From contig CP070627.1 of the NCBI GenBank assembly GCA_020355945.1, forward strand, positions 6,704,319 through 6,715,464: DNA of 11,146 nucleotides, written 5' to 3'. Shown here piece by piece: positions 7,743 to 11,146 of this stretch (the stretch's first letter is position 1; each line of letters starts with the position of its first letter). The stretch is from Candidatus Aminicenantota bacterium. GTDB taxonomy: Bacteria; Acidobacteriota; Aminicenantia; UBA2199. The notes below the pieces were generated by a model. It was not told the origin of the DNA. It worked only from the letters and a program-made list of their open reading frames with translations, and did no database searches. Both the position numbers and the translations under genes were made by a program.

Positions 7743-10700
7743 AAAGTAAAAGCAGGAAAACGGGTAAAGGATTTTAGTCTTTTTCGTTTTAACACCGCCG
7801 ATATAAAGGGAAATACGGTAAAGCCCGGCAATGATTTTATTGAATTTAAAAAAGAAGATATATATCAATTCATTACCCGGCGCTTTGAACAACAGGTTAA
7901 CCTGTATCCTGGAAACATTGCCATAAAAACCGAAAACCGATCCATCACCTATCTAGAGCTTGACAATATCTCCGCTCAAATCGCTAAAACCCTGTCAGAA
8001 GTAAGTCCCAACAGCCAACAAGGGGTGGCACTGCTCTTTGAAACAGGCATTGATATGGTGGTGGGAATGTTAAGCACATTAAAATCCGGGAACTTCTATA
8101 TTCCCCTGGACCCCACCTACCCCCATAGGCGATTGACATACATGTTAAAAGATGCCAATACCCGATTCATCCTTACCAATACCACTAATTATCCCCTTGC
8201 CCTTCAATTGGCAAAAGATACCCCCAAAAATTTGGAATTAATTAATATAGGAACATTGGATAAGACCTTCTCACCTTCACAGTTCCCATCACTGGTAAAA
8301 CCGGGGATTCATACCCACCCGGGACAGCCGGCATATATTTTATATACCTCCGGTTCCACTGGTATACCCAAAGGTGTGGTGCAGACTCATCGCAATGTCC
8401 TGCATTTTATCAGGGCATATACCAATAATTTACATATCAATTCCCGGGACCGGTTAATTATGCTTTGCTCTTACAGCTTTGATGCGGGAGTCATGGACAT
8501 CTACGGCGCCCTGTTAAACGGGGCCGCCCTTTATCCTTTTGACCTGAAACAACCGGATGCATTCAATCGTTTACCCGGTTGGTTAAGGGAAGAAAACATA
8601 ACCATTTTCCATTCCATCCCCACGGTGTACCGGTATCTCACCAGGCAGCTTGCCGGGAACAAAGGATTTCCTGACCTTCGGCTGGTGGTAATGGGAGGAG
8701 AAGCCGTTTACAAAATGGATGTGGAGAACTTTAAAAGGTATTTCTCCAATGACTGCATATTTATCAATGGCCTGGGCCCCACCGAATCCACTGTCACTTT
8801 GCAGTATTTTATAGATAAGAACAGCGAAATTAACAAAGAAGCAGTGCCGGTAGGGTTCCCGGTAGAGGAAACAGAAGTTTTATTAATCGATAAGAATAAA
8901 GGAGAAGCCCCTGTTTACGGGTCCGGGGAAATTGTATTTAAAAGCGATTACCTGGCATTGGGGTATTTGAATCAACCGGGAAAAACCCACCAGGTATTTG
9001 TAAAAAAAACCTTGACCGGGAAAGCCCGGATGTTTGGAAGCGGTGATATGGGTAAGCGCCTCCCCGACGGAAACATCGAATATGTCGGTAGAAAAGACCA
9101 GCAAGTAAAAATAAGGGGCTACCGCATCGAACCGGCAGAAATAGAAAAGTTATTGGATCAAGTGGAGGGAATAGAGAAAAGTGTGGTCATATGTCAACGT
9201 CAAGCGGATGACAACGGTGAAAATCACCTGGATCACCTGGTGGCATATTATGTTAAGGATAAAGAAAAGGAAATAAAAAAGGATCATTTAATCGAGATAC
9301 TTAAAGATGCCTTGCCTGGTTATATGGTGCCCTCGGTTTTTTTAAGCATAGACCGCCTGCCTTTAACCCCCAGTGGGAAAATTGACCGCACTGCTTTACC
9401 CGGCCTGGATTTATCACGCCTGTCAAGAGAAAACTATGTGGCACCCGGAAGTGAAACGGAACAACAACTTGCCCGGATTTGGTCACAGGTATTGGGGATA
9501 AACCGGATCGGCATCCATGACAATTTTTTTCAACTGGGGGGTCACTCGTTAAATGCCACTGTCCTGGTAGCGAAGATACACAAAGAATTGGATGTCAAAA
9601 TACCGTTGAAAGTTATATTCAAGGTACCAGTGATAAGAGGTTTATCAGAGTACATAAAAGGAGCGTTAAGGGAGAAGTATATATCCGTAGAACCAGTAGA
9701 AAAGAAGGAATACTATGCATTATCATCGGCACAGAAGCGATTGTATATCTTGCAGCAGATGGATGTAAACAGTACCGGTTACAACATGCCGCGAGTGGTT
9801 CTGGTGGAAGGGGAGACCCACAAAGAAGAACTGGCAGAGGCCTTTCGTAAATTAATCCACCGGCATGAGAGTTTAAGGACGGCATTTTTGATTATAAATG
9901 GCGAACCGGTACAGGGCATACGGAGAATCAACGCCAGTGCGGAATTTGAAATAGAATATTATGATCTTCATACAACTAAGGTTGAGGTTAAGGTTGAGGA
10001 GAAAGAGGGAACAAGGGGGCTTGCCCCCTTGACTCAAGAACCCGCAGCCCGCACCCCGTACCCCACAGCAGCTCTTATAAGTTCTTTCATCCGTCCCTTT
10101 GATTTATCTCACGCACCTTTAATGCGTGTTGGATTGATAAAATCGAGTCAAAATCGACATATCCTCATGGTGGACATGCATCATATTGTTTCCGATGGTG
10201 TATCCATAGGAGTTTTGATACGGGAATTTGTCCAATTGTATGAAGGGAATCATTTGCCAGTATTAAAGATACAATATAAAGATTTTTCTAATTGGCAAAA
10301 TAAACTTTTTAAGTCAAAAGAAATAAGGAAACAAGAGGCTTACTGGCTTGATAGACTTAAAGGTGAAGTTCCTGTGTTAAATATGCCCATTGATTTTGAG
10401 AGGCCTGATAAACGAACCTTTGAAGGAAGTACCTTCGGAACCACTATCCCGGGTGAAACAGTCGAAAAATTGACTATACTTGCAAAAGAGAAAGATATGA
10501 CACAAAATATAATGCTTTTGGCTGTTTATGCCCTATTGGTTGCTAAATACACCGGTCAGGAAGATATTATTGTCGGGTCCCTGGCAGCGGGTCGAAGACA
10601 TGCTGACCTGGAAAATGTTATCGGGATGTTTGCCAATTTTCTACCTATAAGAATGAAAGTTGACAGGAGTTGTCCCTTTGATGAATTTTTAAACTCAGCC

Positions 10701-11146
10701 CAAAAAACAATTTTGGATGCCTATGAGAACCAGGATTATCCCTTTGAAAATATCGTCGAAAATTTAACTGGTCCAGGAGACATTTCAAGGAATCCATTGT
10801 TTGATACCATGTTAATCTTTCATAATGAATTGGAACCAAATATAAATTTAGAGATTGAAGGTCTAAAGTTTTCCGGGTATGGTTTTGAGAGAAATACATC
10901 AAAGCTGGATTTTAAATTGGATATAATCCCGGGCAGCACCGGGGCATTGAATTGCCGGTGGGAATATAATGTTAACCTACTTAAAGAAGAGACCATCAAG
11001 ACGTTTGCTGCGCATTTTCACAGCCTGGTGGATAAAATTAATACAAACCCCAAACAAAAAATCCGGGAACTGGAATTATTCAGCGCAGAAGAAAAGTTGC
11101 GGATCGCACAAAAGAGGGAAAATAATACCACGGTTACAAGAAAATC
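7740..11146 (+). CDS. Non-ribosomal peptide synthetase, A-T-C... (3' partial)
   Basis: Second NRPS subunit, 1135 full codons with no stop before the window edge. Domains in residues: basic N-terminal tail and linker 1-40, A3 41-560, T3 566-640, C4 658 to about 1098, then a linker that appears to lead into a further A domain. It begins directly with an A domain and no C domain, so it most likely completes the module whose C domain ends the upstream gene. The ATG at 7740 is well fixed: an in-frame TAG at 7725-7727 bars any longer start, and AGAGG at 7726-7730 sits 9 nt upstream. The 4-nt gap implies co-transcription and probably translational coupling. The A3 P-loop (8343-8375), GPTE, A10 lysine (9378-9380), T3 serine (9546-9548) and C4 HHIVSDG (10179-10199) are intact. 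Residues 1-40 align with the C1-A1 linker of gene 1, which points to gene fission (or fusion in the copy). Confidence 0.95.
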   Translation, partial: MKVKAGKRVKDFSLFRFNTADIKGNTVKPGNDFIEFKKEDIYQFITRRFEQQVNLYPGNIAIKTENRSITYLELDNISAQIAKTLSEVSPNSQQGVALLFETGIDMVVGMLSTLKSGNFYIPLDPTYPHRRLTYMLKDANTRFILTNTTNYPLALQLAKDTPKNLELINIGTLDKTFSPSQFPSLVKPGIHTHPGQPAYILYTSGSTGIPKGVVQTHRNVLHFIRAYTNNLHINSRDRLIMLCSYSFDAGVMDIYGALLNGAALYPFDLKQPDAFNRLPGWLREENITIFHSIPTVYRYLTRQLAGNKGFPDLRLVVMGGEAVYKMDVENFKRYFSNDCIFINGLGPTESTVTLQYFIDKNSEINKEAVPVGFPVEETEVLLIDKNKGEAPVYGSGEIVFKSDYLALGYLNQPGKTHQVFVKKTLTGKARMFGSGDMGKRLPDGNIEYVGRKDQQVKIRGYRIEPAEIEKLLDQVEGIEKSVVICQRQADDNGENHLDHLVAYYVKDKEKEIKKDHLIEILKDALPGYMVPSVFLSIDRLPLTPSGKIDRTALPGLDLSRLSRENYVAPGSETEQQLARIWSQVLGINRIGIHDNFFQLGGHSLNATVLVAKIHKELDVKIPLKVIFKVPVIRGLSEYIKGALREKYISVEPVEKKEYYALSSAQKRLYILQQMDVNSTGYNMPRVVLVEGETHKEELAEAFRKLIHRHESLRTAFLIINGEPVQGIRRINASAEFEIEYYDLHTTKVEVKVEEKEGTRGLAPLTQEPAARTPYPTAALISSFIRPFDLSHAPLMRVGLIKSSQNRHILMVDMHHIVSDGVSIGVLIREFVQLYEGNHLPVLKIQYKDFSNWQNKLFKSKEIRKQEAYWLDRLKGEVPVLNMPIDFERPDKRTFEGSTFGTTIPGETVEKLTILAKEKDMTQNIMLLAVYALLVAKYTGQEDIIVGSLAAGRRHADLENVIGMFANFLPIRMKVDRSCPFDEFLNSAQKTILDAYENQDYPFENIVENLTGPGDISRNPLFDTMLIFHNELEPNINLEIEGLKFSGYGFERNTSKLDFKLDIIPGSTGALNCRWEYNVNLLKEETIKTFAAHFHSLVDKINTNPKQKIRELELFSAEEKLRIAQKRENNTTVTRK
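7860..9420 (+). other. Adenylation domain A3
   Basis: Close relative of A1 over its whole length. It has the P-loop YTSGSTGIPKG (8343-8375), YSFDAGVMD (D codon 8481-8483), GLGPTEST, GRKDQQVKIRGYR and TPSGKIDR (lysine codon 9378-9380). All ten pocket residues equal those of A1 (D-A-M-H-V-G-G-V-T-K), so the same substrate is expected. Differences are an A7 motif reading FGSGD where A1 has YRSGD, and a three-residue insertion from a 9-bp duplication at 9223-9240. Confidence 0.92.
9223..9240 (+). repeat. 9-bp in-frame tandem duplication in A3
   Basis: ATCACCTGG is present twice without spacing (9223-9231 and 9232-9240), giving HLDHLV. The paralogue A1 reads NGENYLAAYY where A3 reads NGENHLDHLVAYY, so the extra three residues come from this duplication. 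Confidence 0.88.
9435..9660 (+). other. Carrier (T/PCP) domain T3
   Basis: Peptidyl carrier domain with NFFQLGGHSLNA. The phosphopantetheine serine is codon 9546-9548. The second helix (AKIHKELDVKIPL) is nearly the same as in T2. Confidence 0.93.
9978..9999 (+). repeat. 12-nt-period direct repeat in C4 loop
   Basis: AAGGTTGAGG occurs at 9978-9987 and 9990-9999, separated by TT. It encodes the alternating KVEVKVEE stretch at the start of the enlarged C4 loop. Confidence 0.88.
10012..10031. repeat. GC-rich perfect inverted repeat inside C4 coding sequence
   Basis: CAAGGGGGC (10012-10020) and GCCCCCTTG (10023-10031) are perfect 9-bp arms around TT. In RNA this would give a GC stem closed by a G-(CUUG)-C tetraloop, a known stable loop class. 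No T-run follows, so it is not a standard terminator. It encodes TRGLAPLT within the C4 loop. Confidence 0.92.

Larger units (their letters stand above)
9711..11031 (+). other. Condensation domain C4
   Basis: C domain with SSAQKRLYILQQM, HHIVSDG (10179-10199), GMFANFL and SRNPLFDTM near 10787. Like C2, it carries an enlarged, repeat-bearing loop before FIRPFDLS. The residues after it (KLRIAQKRENNTTV) resemble a C-A linker, so an A domain probably follows outside the window. Confidence 0.92.

Noticed and set aside
10012..10031. Inverted repeat as a terminator ending gene 2
   Set aside because: The sequence after it is GC-rich with no T-run, and the C4 domain continues in frame.

Overview
The window lies entirely inside a non-ribosomal peptide synthetase (NRPS) locus on the + strand. 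It holds two very large genes that both run off the window, and no tailoring, transport, regulatory, RNA or mobile-element gene is visible. Base composition is moderate and patchy. No taxonomic marker is present. The C-domain wording (FIRPFDLS ... RVGLIK ... HHI(V/I)(S/A)DG) and the short palindromic and tandem inserts in coding DNA remind me of NRPS loci from uncultured environmental bacteria such as Aminicenantes/Acidobacteriota or Bacillota. That is a low-confidence impression.

Layout. Positions 1-7735 are one reading frame, open at the 5' end, with domain order C1-A1-T1-C2-A2-T2-C3 (C, condensation; A, adenylation; T, carrier). The gene does not start at the GTG at position 92: the frame continues to the window edge and the first condensation motif lies upstream of that codon. 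After a 4-nt gap, gene 2 starts with ATG at 7740, preceded by a well-spaced AGAGG, and stays open to 11146 with order A3-T3-C4. What follows C4 looks like the lead-in to another A domain.

How the parts fit. The assembly line repeats with a two-module period. C1 resembles C3, A1 resembles A3 (with the same ten predicted pocket residues), and C2 resembles C4, whereas A2 differs. The gene boundary cuts the third module between its C and A domains, so C3 of protein 1 must work with A3-T3 of protein 2. One extra A near 7731 would fuse the two frames, so this boundary could also be a frameshift or a read error. If real, the acidic end of protein 1 and the basic start of protein 2 could serve as docking tails. 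The visible part would add three building blocks; no epimerase, methyltransferase, reductase or thioesterase domain is present.

The structure least explained by the NRPS annotation is in C2 and C4. The same pre-'RPFDLS' loop is lengthened in both by in-frame DNA made of a short tandem repeat followed by a GC-rich perfect inverted repeat with GGGGGC/GCCCCC arms. C1 and C3 lack these inserts. A separate 9-bp in-frame tandem duplication is seen in A3.
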